A DNA stretch of 64,000 nucleotides from an uncultured Fusicatenibacter sp. (GCA_902493585.1 CABUPZ010000005.1:1-64000), one strand, 5' to 3'. Shown: positions 24,227 through 34,259, numbered from the stretch's first letter. Notes: generated from the sequence alone by a model not told the origin. Translations and numbers: made by a program.

Positions 24227-25702
24227 ATGAGAACACAAACGCAAAATCTTACATTATTAACGGACTTATATGAATTGACAATGATGCAGGGATATTTTAA
24301 GAATCCCACAGACCAGATCGTCGTATTTGACGCATTTTACCGCAAGAATCCATGCGGCGGCGCCTATGCGGTGGCGGCAGGTCTGGAACAGGTGGTGGAG
24401 TATGTCCGCAACCTGCATTTTTCGCCGGATGATATCGATTATCTGCGCTCTCTGAATATTTTTGATGAAGATTTTCTGGAATATCTGAGAGGATTTCATT
24501 TTACCGGAGATATCTATGCGATCCCGGAAGGAACCGTGGTATTTCCGAGAGAGCCTCTGCTGAAAGTAATCGCGCCGGTGATGGAAGCGCAGCTTGTGGA
24601 GACAGCGATCCTGAATATCATCAACCATCAGAGTCTGATTGCCACGAAGGCTTCCCGTGTCGTCTATGCGGCACAGGGAGATGGAATCATGGAGTTCGGA
24701 CTTCGCCGTGCCCAGGGACCGGATGCGGGGATTTACGGCGCCCGCGCCGCGATGATCGGCGGATGTATCGGCACTTCCAATGTTCTCACCGGAAAAATGT
24801 TCGACGTGCCGGTAAAAGGAACCCATGCCCACAGCTGGATCATGAGCTTCCCGGACGAGTACACGGCGTTCAAGACCTATGCCAATCTGTATCCGGACGC
24901 CTGCATCCTGCTGGTGGACACTTATGATGTGCTGGAATCCGGCGTGCCAAACGCGATCCGTGTATTCAAAGAAATGAAGGCGGAAGGCAGAAGCATGAAA
25001 GGTTACGGAATCCGCATCGACAGCGGCGACCTGGCATATCTGTCCAAGAAAGCGTATGAAATGCTGGATGCTGCAGGATTTGGGGACGCAGTGATCTCCG
25101 CATCCAGCGATCTGGACGAGTATCTGATCGACAGCCTGAAGACCCAGGGAGCGAAGATTAATTCCTGGGGTGTCGGAACCAATCTGATCACCTGCGGCGA
25201 CTGGCCGGCATTCGGCGGTGTGTATAAACTGGCGGCAGTGAAAAACAAAGAAAGCGAAGAATTTACGCCGAAGATCAAACTTTCCGAGAATTCTGAAAAG
25301 GTGACCAATCCGGGCAACAAGACAATCTTCCGTATTTACGACAAAGAGACCGGAAAGATCCGTGCGGATCTGATCTGCCTGGCAGACGAGACCTTTGACA
25401 AGAGCAAGGATCTGATCATTTTTGACCCGATCGAAACCTGGAAGAAGACGAAGATCAAGGGCGGAACTTATACCTTACGTGAACTTCTGGTGCCGATCTT
25501 TAAAAAAGGAATGTGCGTATACGAATCTCCGTCCGTTATGGAGATCCGGGATATCTGCACGAAAGAAAAAGCAACCCTGTGGGAAGAGTCTCTTCGTCTG
25601 GTAAATCCTCATGAAGTGTATGTGGATCTGTCAGATAAGTTATATAAGATCAAAACGGAACTGCTGGAGGAGATGAGCAAAAAGGCACTGGATATGCAGT
25701 AA
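24227..25702 (+). CDS. pncB: Nicotinate phosphoribosyltransferase
   Basis: Converts nicotinate and PRPP to nicotinate mononucleotide, the entry step of NAD salvage. 491 residues; start ATG at 24227 (MRTQTQNLTLLTDLYELTMM) follows GAGGAG, while an ATG at 24212 overlaps that site. Conserved regions seen: LTDLYELTMMQGYF, FGLRRAQGPDAG (PRPP-facing Arg), VKGTHAHSWIMSF (active-site His) and GIRIDSGDLAYLS. Length matches the long bacterial form. Monocistronic as far as visible. Confidence 0.95.
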   Translation: MRTQTQNLTLLTDLYELTMMQGYFKNPTDQIVVFDAFYRKNPCGGAYAVAAGLEQVVEYVRNLHFSPDDIDYLRSLNIFDEDFLEYLRGFHFTGDIYAIPEGTVVFPREPLLKVIAPVMEAQLVETAILNIINHQSLIATKASRVVYAAQGDGIMEFGLRRAQGPDAGIYGARAAMIGGCIGTSNVLTGKMFDVPVKGTHAHSWIMSFPDEYTAFKTYANLYPDACILLVDTYDVLESGVPNAIRVFKEMKAEGRSMKGYGIRIDSGDLAYLSKKAYEMLDAAGFGDAVISASSDLDEYLIDSLKTQGAKINSWGVGTNLITCGDWPAFGGVYKLAAVKNKESEEFTPKIKLSENSEKVTNPGNKTIFRIYDKETGKIRADLICLADETFDKSKDLIIFDPIETWKKTKIKGGTYTLRELLVPIFKKGMCVYESPSVMEIRDICTKEKATLWEESLRLVNPHEVYVDLSDKLYKIKTELLEEMSKKALDMQ

Positions 25703-25731
25703 AATAAATATGCAGGAAAACGTCAGCCATT

Positions 25732-25781
25732 CGTACGGTCTGCGCATCTGCGCAGGCCGTATGAAAACATGGCGCCTGCGG
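25732..25781 (-). repeat. Dispersed repeat C, copy 2 (reverse orientation)
   Basis: On the minus strand it contains CCATGTTTTCATACGGCC, matching 11562-11610 and 50618-50668. Inside lies the strong palindrome GGTCTGCGCA/TGCGCAGGCC (about 25737-25758), which may also terminate pncB, though no T-run is present. Confidence 0.6.
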
Positions 25782-25813
25782 GCATCCGGCCCATCGCAAA
25801 GCAAAGGAGAATT

Positions 25814-26656
25814 ATGTTAAATTTAGGAAGAAAACAGAAACTTACCGTAGTAAAAAAAGTAGAGTTCGGTATCTACCTGGGCGAAAGCCGGGAAGCCGGA
25901 GAAAAGGAGCGGGTGCTGCTTCCGGCGAAGCAGGTTCCGGAAGGGACAAAGGAAGGAGATATCCTGGAAGTATTTCTCTACCGTGATTCCAGTGATCGGA
26001 TGATCGCGACGACGAGAGAACCAAAGCTGACGCTTGGCGGCCTTGCTGTCCTGGAAGTCGTACAGGCGGGAAAAATCGGCGCTTTTCTGGACTGGGGACT
26101 GGAGAAAGATCTGATGCTCCCGTTCCGGGAACAGACCAGAAGAGTTCAGGCGGGGGACCAGGTGCTGGTGTCTCTGTATCTGGACAAAAGCAGCCGTCTG
26201 TGTGCGACGATGAAAGTCTATCCGTTCCTGAAGACCAGCTCCCCCTATGTGATCGGAGATACGGTGGAAGGTCTGGTTTATGAGATCAGCGACAATTTCG
26301 GTGTCTTTATCGCCGTGGACAACCAGTATTCCGGCCTCATCCCGAAACGCGAAGCACAGGGAACCTATAAAGTGGGGCAGAAACTGAAGCTGCGCGTCAC
26401 AGACGTAAAAGAAGACGGAAAACTTACCCTGTCTGCCCGCGCAAAAGCCCATGAACAGATCAAGGAAGATTCCGAAAACGTTTATCAGATCATAGAAGAA
26501 TTCGCAGGGGTTCTTCCGTTCGACGACAAAGCCTCCCCGGAGATCATCCAGCGGGAATTCGGTCTGAGCAAGGCAGCCTTCAAACGTGCCGTCGGCCATC
26601 TGCTGAAGGAACAGCAGATCGAGCTGAGAGACGGAAAGATCTGGATCAAAAAATAA
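25814..26656 (+). CDS. S1-domain RNA-binding protein, CvfB/YitL-like
   Basis: 280 residues with three S1-like OB folds (~1-65, 70-140, 150-215; the third is the clearest with FGVFIAVDNQYSGLIPKRE and GKLTLSARAK) and a C-terminal winged helix (~225-280, SPEIIQREFGLSKAAFKRAVGHLLK). This is the layout of CvfB, an RNA-binding virulence and expression modulator in Firmicutes. Start ATG at 25814 follows AAAGGAG. It lies just upstream of dnaE. Confidence 0.88.
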   Translation: MLNLGRKQKLTVVKKVEFGIYLGESREAGEKERVLLPAKQVPEGTKEGDILEVFLYRDSSDRMIATTREPKLTLGGLAVLEVVQAGKIGAFLDWGLEKDLMLPFREQTRRVQAGDQVLVSLYLDKSSRLCATMKVYPFLKTSSPYVIGDTVEGLVYEISDNFGVFIAVDNQYSGLIPKREAQGTYKVGQKLKLRVTDVKEDGKLTLSARAKAHEQIKEDSENVYQIIEEFAGVLPFDDKASPEIIQREFGLSKAAFKRAVGHLLKEQQIELRDGKIWIKK

Positions 26657-26716
26657 TCGTGCGGCAGAAAAGACAATGGAAAAGAAAACAGAAAAGACAG
26701 CAGGAAAGGAGATCCA

Positions 26717-29700
26717 ATGAGCTTTGCACATCTTCACGTTCATACGGAATACAGCCTTCTGGACGGATCCAATAAAATCAAAGAATATGTCGCCAGGGTC
26801 AAAGAACTCGGGATGAACAGCGCCGCCATCACCGACCATGGCGTGATGTTCGGCTGCATCGATTTCTATAAGGCAGCCAAAGAGGCCGGGATCAAACCCA
26901 TCCTGGGATGTGAAGTTTATGTTGCTCCCGGATCCCGCTTTGACCGGGAGACGGTCAAAGGAGAAGACCGCTATTATCATCTGGTGCTTCTGGCGGAGAA
27001 TGATCTTGGATACTCCAACCTGACCAAGATTGTCTCCAAGGGGTATGTGGATGGCTTCTATTATAAGCCCCGTGTGGATATGGAAATTCTCGAACAGTAC
27101 CACGAAGGCATCATCGCCCTGAGCGCCTGCCTCGCGGGAGAAGTTCCCCGTTATCTGGTGCGGAATTTTTATGAAGAAGGAAAAAAGGCCGCGCTGCGTT
27201 ATCAGGAGATTTTCGGAAAGGGCAACTTCTTTCTGGAACTGCAGGATCATGGAATTCCCGAACAGCGCCTGGTGAACCAGCAGCTGATGCGGATGAGCCA
27301 GGAGACGGGCATTGAACTGGTGGCGACCAACGATGTTCACTATACGTATGAATCGGACGCGGATTCCCACGATATCCTTCTCTGTATCCAGACGGGCAAG
27401 AAGGTCAGCGATGAAGACCGTATGCGCTACGAAGGCGGACAGTACTACGTCAAATCGGAAGAGGAGATGCGCAGTCTGTTCCCTTATGCGATGCAGGCGC
27501 TGGAAAATACTCAGAAGATCGCGGACCGCTGCGAGGTCAACATTGAATTCGGCGTGACGAAACTGCCCCGGTTCGATGTGCCGGAAGGCTATACTGCATG
27601 GGAATATCTGAACAAGCTCTGCCGTGAGGGACTGGAGCGTCTCTATGATCCGGTGACGGAGGAACTGAAGGAACGGCTCGATTATGAGCTGAACACCATC
27701 CGAACCATGGGATATGTGGATTACTTTCTGATCGTGTGGGATTTCATCAAATTTGCCAGAGACCATGATATTATGGTTGGTCCCGGGCGAGGATCGGCGG
27801 CGGGCAGCCTGGTTTCTTATACTCTTGGGATCACGCAGCTGGACCCGATGCGCTATCAGCTCCTGTTTGAGCGTTTCCTGAATCCGGAACGTGTGACGAT
27901 GCCGGATATCGACGTGGATTTCTGCTTTGAACGCCGTCAGGAAGTCATCGACTATGTCACCAGAAAATATGGAAAAGACCGGGTGGTTCAGATCGTTACT
28001 TTTGGTACGCTGGCGGCGCGCGGTGTGATCCGTGATGTGGGCCGTGTGCTGGATATGCCTTATGCTCAGGTGGATTCGATCGCGAAGATGATCCCCACGG
28101 AGCTGAATATCACCATCGACAAGGCGCTGACCATGAACCACGAACTGAAGGAGCTGTACGAGTCTGACGATGAAGTTCACTACCTGATCGACATGTCCCG
28201 CCGTCTGGAGGGGCTTCCGCGCCATACCTCCATGCATGCGGCAGGCGTCGTGATCAGCCAGAAGCCGGTGGATGAATATGTCCCCCTGTCCAGAGCCAGT
28301 GACGGAACGCTGGTCACACAGTTTACGATGACCACGCTGGAGGAACTGGGGCTTCTGAAGATGGATTTCCTGGGCCTGCGTACCTTGACGGTGATCCAGA
28401 ATGCGGTGCATCTGGCGGAGCGCAGCAGCGGACAGAAGATTGATATCTCTTCTATCGATTACAACGATCCGAAAGTACTGGAAATGATCGGTTCCGGAAA
28501 GACCGAAGGTGTGTTCCAGCTGGAAAGCGGCGGTATGAAGAACTTCATGAAGGAGCTGAAACCCCAGAGCCTGGAAGACATCATCGCCGGAATTTCCCTG
28601 TACCGTCCGGGACCGATGGATTTTATTCCTCAGTACATCAAAGGAAAGAACCATCCGGAGACCGTGACCTATGATACGCCGCTGCTGAAGCCGATCCTGG
28701 AACAGACCTACGGGTGTATCGTTTATCAGGAGCAGGTGATGCAGATCGTACAGGCGCTGGCGGGCTATTCTCTGGGCCGCGCCGATCTTCTGCGCCGTGC
28801 CATGTCCAAGAAAAAAGCAGCCGTCATGGAAAAAGAGCGGGAAAGCTTTGTCTACGGAAATCCGGAGGACGGGGTGCCGGGCTGCGTCAACAATGGGATC
28901 AGCGAGAAGATCGCCAACAAGATCTATGACGAGATGATCGATTTTGCCAAATATGCATTTAATAAATCCCACGCTGCCGCCTATGCGGTGGTTTCCTACC
29001 AGACGGCGTGGCTGAAATATTATTATCCGGTGGAATTTATGGCGGCGCTGATGACTTCCTGTATCGATAATCCGGGAAAAGTGGCGGAGTATATCCTCAA
29101 TTCCCGTCAGATGGGAATCTCGATCCTGCCGCCGGATGTGAACCAGAGTGAAGGAATTTTTACGGTAGAAGGAAAGAGCATCCGTTACGGAATGTCCGCG
29201 ATCAAGGGAATCGGAAAACCGGTGATGGAGGCGGTGACAAGGGAGAGAGAAGAAAATGGTCCCTTTGTCTCCCTGCAGGAATTCGCCGGGCGCATGACCG
29301 GAAAAGAGATCAACAAAAAGACGGTGGAGAATTTCATCAAGTCGGGAGCCTTTGACAGCCTGGGAGCCACCAGAAAGCAGATGATGCAGATTTATGTTTC
29401 GGTGCTTGACACGGCGGCGCAGGAGAGGAAAAATTCGCTGACCGGCCAGATGAGCCTGTTTGATTTTGTGGACGCTGAGACCAAACATTCCTATGAAATC
29501 CCGCTGCCGAATGTGGGTGAGTATGGAAAAGAGGAAAAGCTTGCCTTTGAAAAAGAGGTGCTGGGAATCTACATCAGCGGGCATCCGCTGGAAGAGCAGG
29601 AAGAATGCTGGAGAAAAAATATTACCGCAGTGACCACGGACTTCCTTCCGGATGAGGAAACCGGATTTCCAAAGGTTGTGGACGGAGCGAAAGTGATCGT

Positions 29701-30190
29701 CGGCGGAATGATCACGGATAAAAAAATAAAATATACAAAGAATAATAAGACCATGGCATTCCTGACGCTGGAGGATCTTCTGGGAACACTGGAGATCGTC
29801 GTGTTCCCGCGGGATTATGAGCGCAATGCGGCGCTGATGCAGGAGGATGCGAAAGTTTTTATCCAGGGAAGAGTATCTGCGGAGGATGACAAGGCGAGCA
29901 AACTGATCTGCGAGAAGATGTATGCCTTCGCGGATATGCCAAGGGAGCTTTGGATCCAGTTTCCGGACAAAGCGGCCTATGAGCAGGAGGTGGCGGAGCT
30001 GTACCGGATCCTGGCGGCTTCCGACGGCAGTGATCAGGTGGTGCTGTATATCCGGGCTCAGAAGGCGATGAAGCGGCTTCCTCCGAGCAGAGGTGTCAAA
30101 ATCGGAGAGGAACTGCTGGGTATTTTGAATGAAAAATATGGCAGTGAGAACGTGAAAGTTGTAGAAAAGAGTATTGAAAAACGCCGGTAA
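26717..30190 (+). CDS. dnaE: DNA polymerase III subunit alpha
   Basis: Replicative-type polymerase of 1157 residues. The N-terminal PHP domain starts AHLHVHTEYSLLDG and keeps metal-type residues (ITDHG, the later TNDVHY). The polymerase core has GPGRGSAAGS (~residue 356) and the catalytic PDIDVDF (~396-402); the second metal region is the following polymerase palm. A helix-hairpin-helix region (~830) and a C-terminal OB fold (VIVGGMITDKKIKYTKNN, ~990) follow. No proofreading exonuclease insertion is present, so it is DnaE rather than PolC. A very long open frame on the opposite strand is a shadow. Confidence 0.97.
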   Translation: MSFAHLHVHTEYSLLDGSNKIKEYVARVKELGMNSAAITDHGVMFGCIDFYKAAKEAGIKPILGCEVYVAPGSRFDRETVKGEDRYYHLVLLAENDLGYSNLTKIVSKGYVDGFYYKPRVDMEILEQYHEGIIALSACLAGEVPRYLVRNFYEEGKKAALRYQEIFGKGNFFLELQDHGIPEQRLVNQQLMRMSQETGIELVATNDVHYTYESDADSHDILLCIQTGKKVSDEDRMRYEGGQYYVKSEEEMRSLFPYAMQALENTQKIADRCEVNIEFGVTKLPRFDVPEGYTAWEYLNKLCREGLERLYDPVTEELKERLDYELNTIRTMGYVDYFLIVWDFIKFARDHDIMVGPGRGSAAGSLVSYTLGITQLDPMRYQLLFERFLNPERVTMPDIDVDFCFERRQEVIDYVTRKYGKDRVVQIVTFGTLAARGVIRDVGRVLDMPYAQVDSIAKMIPTELNITIDKALTMNHELKELYESDDEVHYLIDMSRRLEGLPRHTSMHAAGVVISQKPVDEYVPLSRASDGTLVTQFTMTTLEELGLLKMDFLGLRTLTVIQNAVHLAERSSGQKIDISSIDYNDPKVLEMIGSGKTEGVFQLESGGMKNFMKELKPQSLEDIIAGISLYRPGPMDFIPQYIKGKNHPETVTYDTPLLKPILEQTYGCIVYQEQVMQIVQALAGYSLGRADLLRRAMSKKKAAVMEKERESFVYGNPEDGVPGCVNNGISEKIANKIYDEMIDFAKYAFNKSHAAAYAVVSYQTAWLKYYYPVEFMAALMTSCIDNPGKVAEYILNSRQMGISILPPDVNQSEGIFTVEGKSIRYGMSAIKGIGKPVMEAVTREREENGPFVSLQEFAGRMTGKEINKKTVENFIKSGAFDSLGATRKQMMQIYVSVLDTAAQERKNSLTGQMSLFDFVDAETKHSYEIPLPNVGEYGKEEKLAFEKEVLGIYISGHPLEEQEECWRKNITAVTTDFLPDEETGFPKVVDGAKVIVGGMITDKKIKYTKNNKTMAFLTLEDLLGTLEIVVFPRDYERNAALMQEDAKVFIQGRVSAEDDKASKLICEKMYAFADMPRELWIQFPDKAAYEQEVAELYRILAASDGSDQVVLYIRAQKAMKRLPPSRGVKIGEELLGILNEKYGSENVKVVEKSIEKRR

Positions 30191-30265
30191 ATGCTTTAGA
30201 ATGAAGATGTGTGTGATTGTTAAAAAAATTTCATAATTGTGTGTGATGAGATGGAGGAATTTCAT

Positions 30266-31258
30266 ATGGCAACGACAAGCAAGGTAAAAACAATCGGAGT
30301 TCTGACCAGCGGTGGCGATGCACCTGGAATGAATGCGGCGATCCGTGCGGCAGTACGGCGTGGTCTGCAGCAGGGAATCCAGATGAAAGGTATTCTCAAA
30401 GGTTACGATGGACTGCTGAATGAAGAGATCATAGATCTGTCAGCCCGTGACGTATCGGACACGATTGAGCGTGGAGGTACGATCCTCTATACCGCCAGAT
30501 GTGCGGAGATGCGTACGGAAGAAGGAATTGAGCGGGCAGTTGCAAACTGTAAGAAAAACGGGATCGACGGCCTGGTAGTCATCGGAGGAGACGGTTCCTT
30601 TGCCGGCGCGCAGAAACTGGCGAACAAAGGGATCAATACCGTCGGTGTTCCGGGAACCATTGACCTGGACATTGCATGTACCGAGTATACGATCGGTTTC
30701 GATACTGCAGTCAATACGGCGATGGAAGCCATCGATAAGGTGCGTGATACCTCTACTTCCCATGAGCGTTGTTCGATCATTGAGGTAATGGGAAGAAATG
30801 CAGGTTATATCGCTCTGTGGTGCGGTATTGCCAACGGCGCCGAGGACATTCTGCTTCCGGAGAAATATGATTACGACGAGCAGAAGATCATCAACAATAT
30901 TATTGAGAACCGGAAACGGGGCAAGAAACATCATATCATCATCAATGCAGAGGGCATCGGACATTCTACCAGCATGGCACGCCGGATCGAGGCAGCGACA
31001 GGCGTGGAAACCCGTGCGACGATCCTGGGCCACATGCAGCGCGGCGGAAGCCCGACCTGTAAAGACCGTGTTTACGCGTCCATCATGGGAGCATACGCGG
31101 TGGATCTGCTGATCCAGGGCAAGAGCAACCGGGTGGTTGCCTACAGAAACGGCGAGTACGTGGATTTCGATATCAACGAAGCACTGGCTATGCAGAAAAC
31201 GCTTCCGGAATATCAGTGGGAGATCGCGCGCGCACTGTCTTACAACTACAACAAATAA
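30266..31258 (+). CDS. pfkA: ATP-dependent 6-phosphofructokinase
   Basis: Phosphorylates fructose 6-phosphate in glycolysis. 330 residues; ATG at 30266 follows GGAGG. Motifs: LTSGGDAPGMNAAIRA (~13-28), IGGDGS (~107-111) and PGTIDLDIACTEYTIGFDTA (~129 onward). The Gly in GGDGS and the Gly before TID mark an ATP rather than pyrophosphate enzyme. The usual TIDND is TIDLD here; the catalytic Asp is kept but Asn is Leu. MGRNAGYIA and GHMQRGGSP are intact. Closed by a strong terminator. Confidence 0.95.
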   Translation: MATTSKVKTIGVLTSGGDAPGMNAAIRAAVRRGLQQGIQMKGILKGYDGLLNEEIIDLSARDVSDTIERGGTILYTARCAEMRTEEGIERAVANCKKNGIDGLVVIGGDGSFAGAQKLANKGINTVGVPGTIDLDIACTEYTIGFDTAVNTAMEAIDKVRDTSTSHERCSIIEVMGRNAGYIALWCGIANGAEDILLPEKYDYDEQKIINNIIENRKRGKKHHIIINAEGIGHSTSMARRIEAATGVETRATILGHMQRGGSPTCKDRVYASIMGAYAVDLLIQGKSNRVVAYRNGEYVDFDINEALAMQKTLPEYQWEIARALSYNYNK

Positions 31259-31270
31259 GAAGAACAGCAG

Positions 31271-31310
31271 ACGGGGCTGCCGCATTTACAGATACGGCAG
31301 CCCCGCTTTT
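31271..31310 (+). terminator. Terminator of pfkA
   Basis: ACGGGGCTGCCG (31271-31282) pairs with CGGCAGCCCCG (31295-31305), followed by CTTTT. Confidence 0.9.
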
Positions 31311-31316
31311 ATATTT

Positions 31317-32732
31317 ATGATGAAAGAAAGTAAAAGAAAAAAAGAAACAATCCTGCAGCACATAAGAACAAAATATACGCTCCCGGCGGAACGTTTTCTT
31401 TCCCTGGGATTTGCCGGGGTGATCCTGATCGGAGCGCTCCTTCTGTGTCTGCCGGTTTCATCCGCCGATCACAAGGCGACCAATTTTATCGACGCACTGT
31501 TTACGGCGACCACGTCCGTATGTGTGACCGGGCTTGTGACTGTTCCGACGGCAGAGCACTGGAGCCTGTTCGGAAAGGGCATTATTCTGCTCCTGATCCA
31601 GTTCGGCGGACTTGGGATCATGGCATGTATGATGATGGTCTATCTGATCTTCCACAGAAGGATCAGCCTGCACAACCGCAAATTGATCCAGGATACTTAC
31701 AATCTCCCGGCGCTGGGAGGGACAGTGGGTATCGTGCGGAGGATCCTGCTGGGAACATTCTTCGTGGAAGGTGTCGGCGCGTTTTTTTATTCCCTGTATT
31801 TTATACCGGAATACGGGGTCCTGAAGGGCATCTGGTATTCGGTGTTTCACGCCGTTTCCGCATTCTGCAATGCGGGTATTGATATTGTGGGAACTTCCTC
31901 CTTTGAGCCGTTTCTGACCAATCCGCTGATCAATCTTACGACCATGGGTCTGATCACAGTCAGCGGGCTGGGATTTCCGGTCTGGTGGGAAACTCTCGGC
32001 TATATCCGCACTTCCATCCGGAAGAAGAAACATCTGGAGATCATCCGGAAACGGTTTTCTCTGCATGCCAGGATCGTTCTGATCGTTACTGCGGTTCTTG
32101 TCGTGGGAGGCACTCTGCTGATCCTGATCCTGGACTGGAATCATCCCACCTCACTGGGACCGCTGGATGTTCCGCATAAGGTGATGGCGGCGTTCTTTCA
32201 GTCGGTGACTACGAGAACGGCGGGATTTGAGACGATTCCTCAGAAAGGGTTCAGCGACGCTTCGGCGATGGTCAGCATGGTGCTGATGTTTATCGGCGGC
32301 TCTCCCATGGGAACGGCAGGTGGAGTGAAGACGACGACCGTCGCGGTGATCATCCTGATGGTCTGGGCTTATATCCAGGGCAGGGAGGACACGGAGGCGT
32401 GCGGCAGGAAAATCCCGTCGGGAACCCTCCAGGTTGCAGTGGTGGTCTTTTTCTATGGGCTTGGAATTGTGATCCTGGCGACAATGGTGCTGACCGTGAT
32501 CACGGGAGCGGATTCTCTGGACTGTATCTATGAGATCATTTCCGCAATGGCAACGGTAGGACTGACACGATCTCTGACGCCGACGCTTCCGGCGGCGGGA
32601 AAGATCCTTGTAATCCTGATCATGTTTATGGGAAGGATCGGACCGGTAACTCTTGCCGTAGCCCTTGGCAGAAGATATTCAAAAAGAAAGACACATCGGA
32701 CACTGCCGGAACAGAGAGTGCTGATCGGGTGA
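31317..32732 (+). CDS. Potassium uptake membrane subunit, TrkH/KtrB family
   Basis: 471-residue membrane protein of the Trk/Ktr/HKT superfamily with four repeated M1-pore-M2 units. Selectivity-filter segments are visible as TSVCVTGL, SAFCNAGID, TRTAGFET and ATVGLTRSL, each with the filter Gly. Works with the following RCK-domain protein. No ribosome site precedes the paired ATGs at 31317/31320, and the pfkA terminator ends seven bases before them, so translation start and promoter are uncertain. Confidence 0.92.
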   Translation: MMKESKRKKETILQHIRTKYTLPAERFLSLGFAGVILIGALLLCLPVSSADHKATNFIDALFTATTSVCVTGLVTVPTAEHWSLFGKGIILLLIQFGGLGIMACMMMVYLIFHRRISLHNRKLIQDTYNLPALGGTVGIVRRILLGTFFVEGVGAFFYSLYFIPEYGVLKGIWYSVFHAVSAFCNAGIDIVGTSSFEPFLTNPLINLTTMGLITVSGLGFPVWWETLGYIRTSIRKKKHLEIIRKRFSLHARIVLIVTAVLVVGGTLLILILDWNHPTSLGPLDVPHKVMAAFFQSVTTRTAGFETIPQKGFSDASAMVSMVLMFIGGSPMGTAGGVKTTTVAVIILMVWAYIQGREDTEACGRKIPSGTLQVAVVVFFYGLGIVILATMVLTVITGADSLDCIYEIISAMATVGLTRSLTPTLPAAGKILVILIMFMGRIGPVTLAVALGRRYSKRKTHRTLPEQRVLIG

Positions 32733-32822
32733 CGGACAGCGCTCCGCAGCCGAAAGCGAAAGCGGAAGGCGGCGGACGTGTCCGGATCCGTTGGGAAAAA
32801 CAGAGAGGAGCAGAAGAACAGT

Positions 32823-33473
32823 ATGAAAAAACAGTATGCAGTGCTGGGACTTGGAAGATTCGGCTATGCGGTGGCAGTGACGCTGGCGCAGGCAGGCAAT
32901 CAGGTGCTGGCGGTGGACAGCAGCGAAGAGCTGGTACAGGAGATTTCGGACTATGTTACCTATTCGGTGCGGGCGGATATCACGGATACCAACGTGTTCG
33001 CGTCGCTGGGGATCGGCAATATGGATGTGGTGATCGTCGGGATCGCCCAGAATATGCAGGCAAGTATCCTTGCGACGATCCAGTCCAAGGAGGCGGGCGT
33101 GCCTTATGTGATCGCCAAATGCCTCAGCAAGATCCATGCGGATATCCTGACCCGTGTGGGCGCGGACAAGGTGGTCATGGCAGAGTACGAGACGGGTGTC
33201 CGCCTGGCAAAAAATCTTATTTCCGGCGGATTCAGGGATCTGTTTGAAGTGTCCGATGATTTTTCCGTGGCGGAGCTTACGGTGCCGGCGGCATGGGTTG
33301 GAAAAACACTGGAACAGCTGCAGATCCGCGGAGCGTACGGAGTAAATATTATTGCATTAAAAAGGGAGAACGGGATCCAGGTCAATGTGGATCCGCGCCA
33401 GCCGCTGAGAGCCGGAGAGTTTCTGGTGATGGCGGGAAAGAATGAAGATCTGGCGAAAGTTCCGAAGGAGTAG
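32823..33473 (+). CDS. Potassium uptake regulatory subunit, TrkA/KtrA family
   Basis: 216-residue cytoplasmic RCK protein gating the TrkH-like channel. N-terminal Rossmann fold YAVLGLGRFGYAVAVTLAQ (nucleotide-binding GxGxxG) with the acidic AVDSSEE; C-terminal RCK-C domain (~135-216). Start ATG at 32823 follows GAGGAG. The 90-base gap after the channel gene contains a small hairpin (cggac/gtccg) but no terminator, so the two are co-transcribed. Confidence 0.92.
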   Translation: MKKQYAVLGLGRFGYAVAVTLAQAGNQVLAVDSSEELVQEISDYVTYSVRADITDTNVFASLGIGNMDVVIVGIAQNMQASILATIQSKEAGVPYVIAKCLSKIHADILTRVGADKVVMAEYETGVRLAKNLISGGFRDLFEVSDDFSVAELTVPAAWVGKTLEQLQIRGAYGVNIIALKRENGIQVNVDPRQPLRAGEFLVMAGKNEDLAKVPKE

Positions 33474-33476
33474 GAA

Positions 33477-34259
33477 ATGATCACAAGCAGCAGCAATCAG
33501 CAGATGAAAAATATTGCCCTTCTGAATAAGAAGGCAAAGGCACGCAGGGAACAGGGGATGTTTGTTGTCGAAGGCAGAAAGATGTTTCAGGAAGCCCCGG
33601 TGGAATGGATCGAAAAAGTATACCTTTCCGAGTCTTTTGAGAAGGCGAATGAAATCCTGCTGGACGGTATAGAATATGAAGTAGTGGATGACAGAGTATT
33701 TGCGTCGGTCTGCGATACCAGAACGCCGCAGGGGATCCTGACGCTGGTAAAGATCCCCTCCTATACAGAGGAACAGGTACTTGGCGGAGACCATCCGTTC
33801 CTGATCGTGCTGGAGGACCTTCAGGATCCGGGAAATGTAGGAACGATCCTGCGGACGGCGGAGGGCGCAGGAGTCACCGGGATCATCGTGAGCCGGAAGA
33901 CCGCGGACCTGTTCCAGCCAAAAACCATACGGGCGACTATGGGTTCCATCTATCGGATGCCGTTTCTGGAAGTGGAACGTCCGGCGGAGATCCTTGCCAG
34001 TCTGGCAAAGCGGGGAATCCGGACCTTCGCGGCACATCTGAAAGGGACGGAATCTTACCGGTCACAGGATTATACCGGCCCGACAGCGATCCTGATCGGA
34101 AATGAAGGCAATGGGCTCAGCGATGAACTGTCGGGAAAGGCTGACAAGCTGGTACGGATCCCGATGGAAGGGCGTGTGGAATCGCTGAATGCGGCCATTG
34201 CCTCGGCGATTTTTATGTATGAAGTACACGGACAGAGAGTGAAAGAACAGGAGGTGTAA
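33477..34259 (+). CDS. SpoU/TrmH-family RNA 2'-O-ribose methyltransferase
   Basis: 260-residue SPOUT enzyme. N-terminal substrate-binding domain (~1-95; RREQGMFVVEGRKMFQEA) and C-terminal knot domain with motif 1 LEDLQDPGNVGTILRTAEGAG, motif 2 LIGNEGNGLSDEL and motif 3 IPMEGRVESLNAAIASAI. rRNA is the likely target; the exact nucleotide cannot be read from the sequence. It begins four bases after the TrkA-like gene with GAAGGAG, so it shares that operon. Confidence 0.92.
   Translation: MITSSSNQQMKNIALLNKKAKARREQGMFVVEGRKMFQEAPVEWIEKVYLSESFEKANEILLDGIEYEVVDDRVFASVCDTRTPQGILTLVKIPSYTEEQVLGGDHPFLIVLEDLQDPGNVGTILRTAEGAGVTGIIVSRKTADLFQPKTIRATMGSIYRMPFLEVERPAEILASLAKRGIRTFAAHLKGTESYRSQDYTGPTAILIGNEGNGLSDELSGKADKLVRIPMEGRVESLNAAIASAIFMYEVHGQRVKEQEV

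Noticed and set aside
25823..30265. A 1480-codon open frame on the minus strand opposite cvfB and dnaE
   Set aside because: It is antisense to two clearly recognised genes along its full length, has no recognisable domain, and its residue composition (rich in H, R, F, L) is typical of a codon-bias shadow.
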